Positions 44,509 through 54,704 of a stretch of DNA of 64,000 bases are shown piece by piece. The position numbers were made by a program, and so were the translations under genes. The stretch is taken from positions 2,170,001 through 2,234,000 of the forward strand of contig JAHLKI010000001.1 in the NCBI GenBank assembly GCA_025602905.1. The letters are read 5' to 3'. Position 1 is the first letter of the stretch. Every line of letters begins with the position of its first letter. Below the pieces are notes generated by a model that was not told the origin of the DNA, ran no database searches, and worked only from the letters and a program-made list of their open reading frames with translations. This DNA is from Phlyctochytrium arcticum. Taxonomy: Eukaryota; Chytridiomycota; Chytridiomycetes; Chytridiales; Chytridiaceae.

Positions 44509-46019
44509 TTAACGACTCTTACCCCAAAGGTCGTACTCATCAGAATCACTGCCCACAGAAGCGCCGCTCCAGGCTCCGCCTTCATCTCCAGAGGATATAC
44601 CCTCCATGACTTGTCGGGCCAGCTCCAGCTCTTCCGATGAGATACGGGCTCTTCTTCTCTTTGGCTGATTATCTTCGCCGCCATCTACATGGGCAAACAT
44701 GAGCTCATCTTCTCTCACCATCAGATCCAGCTCTCCGGCTCCTTGATCAGGGAGTGCGTTCAGATCAACGAGTTTGGTTGAGACTTTGTTCCAGAACGAC
44801 TTGTCGCCTCGTCCAAAGTTATTCACGGCCCATCTCAAAAGAGCCGCCCGACGACGGTGCTCAAGTCCGACGTCTGACACCTCCTTCAACCCAAAAATGT
44901 GCCACGCAAAGTGGGGAAGGGGGGATCGCGCATAATTCCCAATAACGCCCGTCATGCGTTTCTTGAGTGCGGATTTTTGGTTGGTAAATTGCCGCTGGAT
45001 TTCATGGGTGAGGACAGACTCATATTTTTCGTGGGGTGTGGGTAGAAGACCCCTCGTTTCTAGAGCTTGACGGATGACGGGAACGGCGTCTTCGTACTTT
45101 AGACAGCATGGATCCGTGACTGCAGACATGCTGCATTTACGAATGTGGGATTTGAGCGTCGAATTTAATTCCGGTGGTGAGGGATTCATCAAACTGATGA
45201 TGTTCGTGAGTCTCCGATCCATGTCCAACATCTTGGAGTATAGGGCGGTGAGCTGAAAGTTGAGGGGGAGCTGCCAGATATTTAATGATGTGCCGGAGCA
45301 CAGCGAGGTGATATGACATGCTTTTACATACCGAGGCAAACGCCATGTACTTCTCGCGCTCTTCTGGTCGGGGATTCAGGGAATCTATGTACTTCTTGAT
45401 GGCAGGCCAATCCGGAGAATCAATAGATAAGGTATCAGGTGGGGATGGCAGCTGATCCCGAGAATCAGGAGGGGTCGGTATCTGAGAGTCATCTTGCAAT
45501 GCAGCTGAGGATGGACCATCCGTCGAGCTCGTTGAGGAGGCGGTGTGAAAGTTACTTTTGCTCGGTGCAGTCGAGTGGCCCGGCGATACTGCTGATAAAG
45601 ATGAGCGTCTTTGCACGATCAGTGAATACTGTCATTGGAGGTTTTCACCTTCATCCAGATCGCGTCGTTGAACCGAATCTGCTGCACCGGTGGCCTCCTG
45701 GAGAGGGGAGGCAGATGGTTGGACGAAATCCCAATCCATTTCCGGGTTGCACGTCGAAATGGAACTGACATCGTCATCACTAAATCCATCCAAGCTTGCT
45801 GTGTCGGTCGGGGTTGGTTGCATAGTATTATTTGTCCGGAGCGGGGACAATCTCGACAACAGATTCTTTCTGATATTTTTGACACAACCGCCAAATTTTC
45901 AGATTGGACTTGTGAGATACTTGGTTGACGTGCCGCTGAAAGTGAGATCGGGTTTTACACGTCTTTTGGCAGGCCAAGCATTCGAAGAAGGCAGTGTCGG
46001 TGAGTCGAAAAAACCGCAT
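44509..46019 (-). CDS. U1-type C2H2 zinc-finger protein
   Basis: The start used is MRFFRLTDTAFFECLACQKT; a 5'UTR intron with a gtaagt donor (about 46031-46073) precedes it. The finger has the U1 spacing CxxC-x12-H-x5-H (ECLACQKTCKTRSH...HVNQVSH). A Ser/Pro/Asp-rich linker (TASLDGFSDDDVSS, PTPPDSRDQLPSPPD) leads to an unrecognised helical C-terminal domain (RPEEREKYMAFAS-LTALYSKM, LEHRRRAALLRWAVNNFGRG) and an acidic end. Introns near 45603-45659 and 45244-45335 are clear. The join between the finger and MQPTPTDTASL needs a frame change, by an unusually short intron or by a splice that removes the second His. RNA or DNA binding is likely. Confidence 0.6.
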
Positions 46020-46842
46020 ATCTAAGTTATGATATAATTTAGTCGGGCATTCTGCGACCGCATTCCAGACTTACTGTGAAGATTGGAATCAATACGCCTG
46101 CTGAAGATGCTCTGTGATTTTGGATTTTGACGTCGCCATCTTGCTCAAATCCCACAGAACGCTTCCGATATTTTCCGATTTCCGATGTTTTCCGAATATG
46201 AAGGATTTCAGGGCTGGATAACCACTCACCTACTGACCAAGGTCATATAGCATTTGTTCCTTTTTGGACCGTTCAACATCCCAATTAAGAACTCCAGCTT
46301 CCAAAAACAGAATAAAACCTTGTTGCAGTCGGGTAACGATTTTTGGGGGTAACGCGTCCCAACACCGTTCAACCACAGTTTTGACATGCATTTCGTTGTG
46401 AATGAATAACGAGTGACCGACCGTAGTTCCATTTTCCTAGTTGATTCTCCGGTACATCAATCTCCGGCTTAACGTGAAGGCAACTGAAGCGGCAGTATCC
46501 ACCAAACAGTGTACAACGGACAGCGTTCTTGTCTCGCCTTGTAGTAGCCGAAACTACTGACTCGAATGAGAACACTCCTCGACTGACTGTTAAGAGTATG
46601 TGTATTCAAGAGCTGATAGTATAGAGGGTTTCTATACTACGCGCCTTCGAAGATCCAACTTCTTCAACTCCGACTGAAAACCAAACTACCGCGGTCCACG
46701 AGATCCCGCCAGGATCCCGCCTCGGTCTGAGCCGCGGTACTTCCACTTCTCTACACGCCTGCCCTACCCCAAGTCCATCTTTATCCTTGAAGTGATACCA
46801 GAGTCAATCGATGACTTGACAACATTGGAGAACCGAGCGATT
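46020..46842. other. intergenic region
   Basis: It contains the 5' untranslated exon of the zinc-finger gene, where an upstream ATG (MATSKSKITEH, 46130s) is out of frame with the main ORF. No other gene was recognised. Confidence 0.4.
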
Positions 46843-47070
46843 TGGTGCATGGCATGCCATGACAAGCCTGCCAATGCCGAGAATGTCGTTACCCGTCATT
46901 GTCCGTGTCCGAAGCGTATTGAAGGTCCTTCCTTTGGCTTGCCCGGAACGAACCGAGGAAGTTGGTGCATGGCATGCCCTGACAAGCCTGCCAATGCCGA
47001 GAATGTACCCGGAGACCAAACTGGAACATGGTGCATGGGATGCCCTGATAAGCCTGACAATGCCGTGAGT
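46843..47070 (+). repeat. triplicated Trp-Cys peptide repeat in an open frame
   Basis: Three copies of a 42-44-base unit start at 46843, 46963 and 47029; the first two differ by one base. Spacings of 120 and 66 bases keep the frame, giving WCMACHDKPANAENV, WCMACPDKPANAENV and WCMGCPDKPDNA. The frame is open from about 46680 to 47121 without an ATG before the first repeat, so an upstream exon would be needed. The third copy ends at a gtgagt donor. Product and even transcription are unproven. Confidence 0.45.
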
Positions 47071-47121
47071 TTGGACAAGCGTCGTTCAACTTTCTTTGTT
47101 TTTGTGTTTGCCATAACATGA

Positions 47122-48485
47122 CCTTGTAATAATACACTACACATTGCGCTATATACTGTACCAATGAAGTTGTTTAATCATATACTGTGTTTTCCACCTT
47201 TTGAACGTGGCCATGTACGTGCGCAGTAGCCAGGTGCTCTTGGACTCGACGTGACTCTTGTCCGCCGAGATTGCCGGTCATATTTTACATTGATATTCTC
47301 GTTGTAACTACCACAAAACTTGCTGTAAGGTCCTCTTACCATGTGGCTCTCCTACGAAGTGCTATATAGAGATCAACCGGGTGGGAACAGTTGCGCAGTA
47401 GTTGGTGATGAGCAAACTCGCGTGCCGGCGTCAAGAATCTTCAAATGTACCCCGGATGCGTACGGATTTACTCGCCCGCATAGGTAACCCTATATAGTTC
47501 TCGGCCGACGTTTTCAAGAGTACTCTGCCCTCCCTCGGGTGGCTAATTAGACAGACCTGTTCTGATGACCGTCGTCACGACCTGACTACATAAACAGCTC
47601 TGAATTTCCTTTTGCTCACACAGTTGCTCACACGAGATATAAGACCAAACCTTTCATGAGTGCGTATACAGTCATCTATGTATTACGATTAACATATTCC
47701 CGAAAGCAACCTTAGCCCGAGTGTATATGCGCAGCACCTGTTCTTACGCGGGCAGGCGGTGAATGTCCATCTCAGAGTGTCATACTTTACACACCCGTCA
47801 AGAATAAAATTTGCAGGGTGTTGGTGGTTTTGGCCGGAAGGAAGGATCGCCCATATATATAAAGACTCTTACACCGCAGTGGGCACATGGGCCCCGGGGG
47901 TTTGGGGTTGAAAGTTTGTGCTAGATCTTGCCTGGGCCATGGGGTTGGTTTACTCCTCAATTCAACTACCAGTAAATGTGATGGCCATGGACGACCTCTT
48001 GAATGGGCCATGGCATTGAATTGACGCGACCTGCGCCGACCGGCGACCACGGCATCGTCGTCGGCATGAAAAAATGAATGAACACCTTCCTTTGTGCTGG
48101 TATTATGGAACATGCGCTGGAACATTCGATTGGTGTCGCCTTACCACGGGTTTCGGCAGTCTTTTACCCCGGCTCGGGTGAACAGAGCCGCCAGTGCCCG
48201 TGCTTGAATGACTGTGCCACCGGCAAAAGTTGTTGCCGGGTGTTCGATACCGCGCACTTTTCCCGCGCGTTGGAACCCGTGGAATCTGCTCTTGCAGGGT
48301 CGTAAATGTCGGAACACGTCCCCGGCACTCAGCCCGGCACTGGCCTTCTTCTGCGAAGTTCTGCCGGACAAAGTAAGATATCGCGGCCGCGACGCCAACG
48401 CAGCCCCACAGCCAGCGCAAAAGAAAGAGGCCATGGCAGCTTCGGGAAAAAAAAGACTTGCACTTTCCCCGCTGCTGTGCTCGGG
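47122..48485. other. intergenic region
   Basis: No supported gene in 1.3 kb. It should hold the promoter of the DUF3533 gene at its right end. Confidence 0.45.
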
Positions 48486-48492
48486 TATAAAG
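48486..48492 (+). promoter_or_regulatory. TATA box of the DUF3533 gene
   Basis: TATAAAG lies 96 bases before the ATG at 48582, followed by a plausible leader. Confidence 0.5.
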
Positions 48493-48581
48493 TACATGCA
48501 TACATTACAAAGGCCCTCGGTCTCAAGAATCGAGATACAGAAAAAGCACAGTAATACACATACATCAAAAGAGAGATAAGC

Positions 48582-50171
48582 ATGGCTTCGACAACGACAG
48601 CGACAGGGAGCGAAAGCGAAAGCACGCTAAACATGAACAACGACGCCGCCACGATGGATCAACCAGCGCCCGCCGAGAACGAGAACATTCCACTCCCGCC
48701 GCCGTCGCCAGACTCGCCGTCAAGACCGTCCATCTCACACAGAGTCTCCTTTGCCTCGCTGCAACGAGACAGCGACAAAAAGTGGCAAGTGGAAGACTCT
48801 ACCTTGAAGAAACAGTCAATGTACTCCAAAACCGTTACTTCGCACATTGTCGGCAAGCCGCTCTTTATTCTATGGCTCGTCACGGGCGCCATTGTCACCT
48901 TGTATACGCTCATGTACCTCGGCGCCAACTGGGACCCTCAATCACGCATCCCCCACATCCCCATTGCCATCCTCAACGACGACCAAGGTTTCCCCCAAGG
49001 AACTCCTCCCCAAATCACTGGACTGACCGGCGGTACCAACTCGGCTGGAGCATTAGTGGAATCTTCCCTGTTGACAAATGACCTCCTCAAGAACCGGATT
49101 GGCTGGCAGAGCATCTCGGCAAAGGGCCTGACGCACGACCAGGCCATTCAACAAGTCGACGACGGCACATTCTGGGGCATCGTCTACATTCCCGCCAACT
49201 TTAGCGCCCATTTCGCTTCCAATGTTCTCATTTCCGGGGCTCCTGCGCAACAACAACCACAACCACTCTCCATCGAGTACATTTGGGACCAGGGCCGCCA
49301 ATTCTCCACTTCCAGCATGGCCCTCCAGACCGTCACGGGCTCCCTCCAGGCTCTCTCAACAAGTTTTGCTTCAGGACTCGTCCGCAATCTACCCCCGCAA
49401 ACCTCACTTGCCCCATCCTACTTAATCTCTCCTTTTACCCTCGTCAACGCCCGCCGCCATGCCGTCCCCAACTACGGCGTCAACTTTGCTACCTACATTC
49501 TCCCATTAGTATTGTGGATCGGCTCCATCATGACCACTACTGTCATTCACAAACTCTACCTCGCTCGCATCCCCCATCTCACAGGCTCAATCCCCTCCCC
49601 CGCTCTCCCACCAGCCCGTTTCGCCCCCTCCCGCATCGTCCTCTCGTCTTTGGGCGTCTCCCTCCTCTTTGCCCTCATCAACTCTTCCCTTGCATTCTGC
49701 GTCCTCCTCGGCCTCTCGCACGGTGACACAACCCTTTTCTCCTCTCCCGCAGGCTCACCCCTTCAAATCTTTTTGTTCTGCTTCTTCCTCTCCCTCGTCT
49801 TCATCTCCATCACTTCCCTCCTCTCCTCCCTTTTCACAGTCGACGGATTCGCAGTCCCGGCCTCCCTCCTCCTTATTTTCCAACTGACTTCCTCCGGCGC
49901 CATCATTGACCACATTACCATGCCTGGTGGTCTCCGCGTTGGCTACGCCTTTCCATTTTACTGGGCCATCAAGATTTTGAAGGCTTATTTCTTTGAGAGT
50001 ATGGTCCACGAAGTTCCACTGGCTTACGGGATTCTTCTTGTTTGGGGTCTTGTTTCTACTGTTGTGACACTCTTTCTGGCCACCCGCAAAGTTTCAACGT
50101 GGCAGAGTCAAATTGGCAAGGACATGGAAACGTCTATGCAAGTTCTAGGCTCCGCTACCCGTGCTCTATAA
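48582..50171 (+). CDS. DUF3533/SNG1-like membrane protein
   Basis: This single-exon, 529-residue protein has a disordered Ser/Pro-rich N-terminus, a first membrane helix (PLFILWLVTGAIVTLYTL), a large non-cytosolic domain (HIPIAILNDDQGFPQGTP) and a C-terminal bundle of about five helices (ATYILPLVLWIGSIMTT, GVSLLFALINSSLAFCVLL, LQIFLFCFFLSLVFISITSL, ILLVWGLVSTVVTLFLA). This is the layout of the DUF3533 family, related to yeast SNG1 (nitrosoguanidine resistance) and to bacterial YhgE/Pip and ABC-2-type proteins. Export of small molecules or a membrane-lipid role is possible. The coding region is rich in C at third positions compared with neighbours. Confidence 0.8.
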   Translation: MASTTTATGSESESTLNMNNDAATMDQPAPAENENIPLPPPSPDSPSRPSISHRVSFASLQRDSDKKWQVEDSTLKKQSMYSKTVTSHIVGKPLFILWLVTGAIVTLYTLMYLGANWDPQSRIPHIPIAILNDDQGFPQGTPPQITGLTGGTNSAGALVESSLLTNDLLKNRIGWQSISAKGLTHDQAIQQVDDGTFWGIVYIPANFSAHFASNVLISGAPAQQQPQPLSIEYIWDQGRQFSTSSMALQTVTGSLQALSTSFASGLVRNLPPQTSLAPSYLISPFTLVNARRHAVPNYGVNFATYILPLVLWIGSIMTTTVIHKLYLARIPHLTGSIPSPALPPARFAPSRIVLSSLGVSLLFALINSSLAFCVLLGLSHGDTTLFSSPAGSPLQIFLFCFFLSLVFISITSLLSSLFTVDGFAVPASLLLIFQLTSSGAIIDHITMPGGLRVGYAFPFYWAIKILKAYFFESMVHEVPLAYGILLVWGLVSTVVTLFLATRKVSTWQSQIGKDMETSMQVLGSATRAL

Positions 50172-50534
50172 GCACCAACCCGTCCAAGGCGAGGGCGAGT
50201 TGACCCAGACATTTTCCTTTTGTAATTTTATGTAAATTATTACCCCAATACATCTTTCTGTAGCATTTTCTACCCACCTCTTTTTTGTAAAATAATGGAC
50301 TCTTGCTAAAATACTTCTATGATGTCTCGTGTCTGGCTTTGTGAGTTTTATTTGCGTGACGGGCGTGGGAATGTTTGCGGTTAGATTGTCGGATCCAGCC
50401 ACATTTGTCAGGTGGCTCGAATTCACCACGATAACCCGAATGCACTGATCAAAAGCCAGTTTGAAATTTGAAATTTGAGATCCTCTTATATACCATATCA
50501 GACTGAAGCATATAAGGGAGAGCGTCTGTTCGTC
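50172..50534. other. intergenic between DUF3533 and UPF2
   Basis: This 363-base spacer holds a direct repeat TTTGAAATTTGAAATTTGAG near 50460. It should carry the UPF2 promoter. No gene was seen. Confidence 0.5.
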
Positions 50535-53500
50535 ATGCAGGGGTCGCAAGAGGTATTCCGAAAGACGAGGAATCATAAAATATGAGGGTGCTCATTGCGT
50601 ATTTTCTCTTAAAACCGTTTAGGATGCCGCAACGCCCGTAGCTGACGACGGGACCGCCGTTATTCGAATAGAACATAAGCGAGAAATACGGGAAAAGAAT
50701 ATAGCAGCATTCACTAGTCGGCCAGGTAAGCAATCATTCATTTTTTTCAAGTTTGATCGGGAAACCTTATGGGTGACAAATGCAGATTTGGCTGCGATTT
50801 CTTCAAGGCTGGATGGCTCCATCAAGAAGAATACAGCGTTTGTTCGCAAGTTGCGAGTCGGACTCACCCACGAGAACTTTCCGTCGCTGTCCAAAGAACT
50901 GTTATCACTCAAACTGGAAAAATACCTGTCGGAAGTCGTAGCGGCAATCCTGGAGGCGAAATTGAAAACATCGGCTGATGTCTGGGCGGCAGTCGAAGTA
51001 TGCTCGTTGTTGCATCAGCGGTTTGCCGAGTTTACACCTCAGTTTTTGCCGGCCCTGCGGAAAATACTGGGACCCCCGCCTTCACTCCAAAAACTGTCGC
51101 CCGAGCAGCGCGAAAAGGAAGAAGCGGTCCGGATTCCCCGGCAGCGGATGGCGCTTCGGTTGTTTGCGGAGTTGCAGTTGGTTGGGATTGCGCGGACGTC
51201 GTTTACTGGTAACCCAAAGGATCATGTCAACACGTCGATTGTGGCCGTCCTTAAGGATTTGCTGGGCAGTGATCGGGACAATCACTACAATTTTTCGATT
51301 GCAGTCACTTTTGCAAAGTTTTATGGGACCACGTTCCTGAATATGGGCCCGAGTGCGACAACGAGTGATTTTGGGGGCAAGAAAGTCAATGACGGGAATC
51401 TTCCCGAGAGTGCGTGGATTCCCCAGGAAACCCAGCTGGCACTCCAAGCCATCATGACCGATTACTTTCAATCGGCCGCTCGACGCTTAGTCCGTGAACA
51501 TAAACACATTCGTAAAGTCGAAAAGGCCAATCACGAGCACTACATTGCCCGTGGAGAAATCAATGAGGATCGGCGGGAGCGCTATGAACGGGACGTCAAG
51601 GCCTACGACAAATTTTTTAGCTCGACCCAAACTCTGGCCCAATCTCTCAAAGCCGACATGCCCGAGTTGCCCCATGACGAGACTATTACCCGGATGGGGA
51701 TCCACATTAGTGACTCTACGGGCCCCATGGCTCACGGTGATCGAGACGATAAAGATTCGATTTGGGAGGATGAAGAGGCGAGAGCGTTTTATGAGCATTT
51801 GACGGATCTCAAGCATCATGTCCCGGCTGTGTTTTTGGGCGAGCGTAAAGATAAGGCTGAGGAAGCGGATACTTCGCAACCCGTTGTTGATTATAATGAA
51901 CCGGATCCGGAGCTGGATGTGGTGGATACGGATGACCTTAGTGTTGTTGAAGATTTGAAAACGGGCGCAGAAAGCGAAGAGGATGGTGACAAACTTGTAG
52001 ATGGGACAGAAGAGGACGCACCCAGCGGTGCTATGGATACAGTTGAGGATGCCCCGGCTGCCACCACCACCACTCCCACCCCCGCAGCAGCTGTCGACGA
52101 GGAAGAGGATGAAGACGAGGAAAAAGCAAAGGGCCCTATAACATCCCACGCAGCCCTAGACACTCTCGTCAACTCTCTCTCCACCGCATTGAGCCGTGAA
52201 GCAATCGACAAGCTCGCAGTCGAAATCGCCTTTCATAATTCCAAAAAAATGCGGAAAAAACTGATCCGAACCCTCCTCGCGGTCCCTCGTAATCGTCTCG
52301 ACATGCTCCCCTACTATGCTCGTCTCATTGCCACCCTCCATCCGTACATGCCCGAAATCGGAACCAGCGTCGTTGAAGTTCTCGAGCGGGCCTTTCATGG
52401 CCACCAAAAGCGGAAAGAACAAGTATTTATTGAAGAAAAAGTCAAGAATATTCGATTCATTGGGGAACTGGCCAAATTTGGGGTGGCCCCGCTCCATGTC
52501 GTCTTTCACTGCATCAAAGTGCTGCTCGATGACTTCAAATTCCATAATGTCGAATTACTCTGTACACTCCTAGAGACATGTGGACGGTTTCTCTTCAAAA
52601 CCCCCGAAACCCATACGCGGGTCGCCAATTACCTGGACATTATGATGCGCAAGAAAAATGTCAATAGTCTGGATAGCCGGCAAGCCCTCATGATTGACAA
52701 TGCGTTTTATCAATGTAACCCGCCCGATCGGCCCGCGACGTCGTCGAAACTCCGAACCCCACTCGAACTCTACCTCCGCAAACTCGTATACTGTGATCTG
52801 GCCAAGAAAACGGTTGATAGGGTCGCCAAACAGATTCGGAAATTCAACTGGGATGATCCGGTCGTATACGCTTTATTGCTCAAGGTTTTCACAAAAATCC
52901 ATAAAGTCAAGTTTTCCCATTTGCACATGATGGCGTACATAGTCTGTGACTTGGCGCGGTATTACCCCGATTTTGGCGTCGCGGTCGTGGATGCTACCCT
53001 CGAAGACATCCGTGTGGGTCTGGAACAGAATGTCTACAAGCACAACCAGCGGCGGATCGCTACGGCCAAGTACCTCGGCGAACTCTACAATTACCGTTTG
53101 GTGGACAGCAGCGTCATTTTTGATACCCTCTTTCTGCTTGTTTCCTTTGGCCATGAGAATAATTTGGCGCGATTCAGAGTGGGTGTACCATTGGACGCTG
53201 TCCACGATTTCTTTCGGGTTCGGCTAGCCTGTACGTTACTCGAGACGTGCGGACAGTGTTTTGATCGCGGGTCGGCGGGGAAGAAACTGGATGCTTTTTT
53301 GATTTACTTGGAAATGTATGTGCATACCAAGGTTCCTCCGCCCATGGATGTGGATTTTTTGATTGCAGAGACGTTTGAGCTTTTGCGACCCAAGTGGGTG
53401 CTGGCTGGCACGTATGAGGAGGCTGCAGCGGCCGTTCAGCGGATCGCTATGGAGCAGCAAGGGAGTTTGGGAGGTGGGGCTGGCGGCGCCGGCGGCGGTC

Positions 53501-54168
53501 CGGACAGTGACGATGACGACGAGGAGGATGAAGATGAAGAGACTGCTGCGGCGGCGGGACGAGGTGGTCGGCGCGGCGGCCCTGAAGACGACGACGATGA
53601 CACGGGCAGCAACAAGGATGCCTACGATGACCATCCCGTGGTTTCCGACTTGAACGGTGACGCGTCCTCGAATCACCAGCAAGTGCTGGGTGACCGGGAA
53701 GATCCCGATGATACCCCAGTCGTCGTCCGTATGCGCCATGATGTCCTGGATGACGAAGCCGACGACGCATTCGAATTGCAGTTTAGCCGGATGATGCAAG
53801 AGAGTATGGTGGACACCCGTCGGAATGACCGTAAATCCACGTTTGACGCACCCGTTCCCATCCGGTTCAAGACCTCCACTCCATCCAACAACAACAACCA
53901 CTTGACTACAGACCACCAGTCCCCCCAAACCGCTTCATCCTCCTCCTCCTCCCAACAACCAACAACAAAGGTAGTCGCGTTCACGCTCCTAACCAAACGC
54001 GGCAACAAGCATCAAGGAAAAACGATGGCTCTACCCGCCGACTCGTCGTTTGTGATTAGCACCCGGAATAAACAGGAGGCGGAGCAGGTCGAGAAACGAC
54101 AGCTGAAACAGCTGGTCCTGAGTTATGAGAAGCGGGAACGGGATAATCGGGAATTTGAGGGGTCGTAA
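50535..54168 (+). CDS. UPF2: nonsense-mediated decay factor UPF2
   Basis: Three exons (50535-50552, 50623-50725, 50786-54168) join as MQGSQE-DAATPVADDG...TSRP-DLAAISSRLDG. It carries three MIF4G repeats (first RKLRVGLTHENFPSLSKELL, second from ALDTLVNSLSTALSREAIDK, third from RTPLELYLRKLVYCDLAKKT), a long acidic run (SDDDDEEDEDEE) and the C-terminal UPF1-binding segment (FELQFSRMMQESMVDTRR). UPF2 bridges UPF1 and UPF3 on the ribosome-exon-junction complex and starts decay of transcripts with early stops. An 18-base first exon is supported by perfect phase and splice sites but is small. It converges with CLASP. Confidence 0.9.
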
Positions 54169-54704
54169 GCAACTTTTTCGGGTGGACTCTCAGTCATGAT
54201 GGCCGAAATCCAAAACGACAAAACGGTGTGCCTTCCCCCACTCTTACTCGCTTTCGTTGCGGAGAGGGTAAATCTCCATCGACATTATCCCCCTGATTGA
54301 GGACAGAGTGTATGTTGTGAGCGGGCCCATCGGGCCCCCCACAGATACACACGCCATTTTGACCCATGGCTTGTCAAACACTGTTATGGCCCACATGACG
54401 GTGACCAGCAACTAGGCGCAGTGGTTTCCATACTTTGACCCCGCAATATGCCAATATGTATCAATCCTGGTCATACACCTTGGCCTATGGCAAAAGACAA
54501 AGATCTGTCGTTTACAGCCATGATCCGAACTCTGGACCACGCCATTAGCACCAACTCGAGATTTTTCAAATACGTGATTTCGCGACGTGAAAGGATTTCG
54601 ACCAACAAGCAATGGTTGGGCAACAACAGTTCTTTTTTGTGCAGAGAAAAAAAACATATATACAATTTTTAACACAAACCCGTCAATCACAATTAAAAAG
54701 ACTG
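54169..54704. other. convergent 3' intergenic
   Basis: This lies between the UPF2 stop and the CLASP stop. No coding region was recognised. It should contain both 3' ends. Confidence 0.5.

Noticed and set aside
51487..54008. Long minus-strand frames inside UPF2
   Set aside because: Mirror frames of the acidic and MIF4G coding sequence; no independent evidence.
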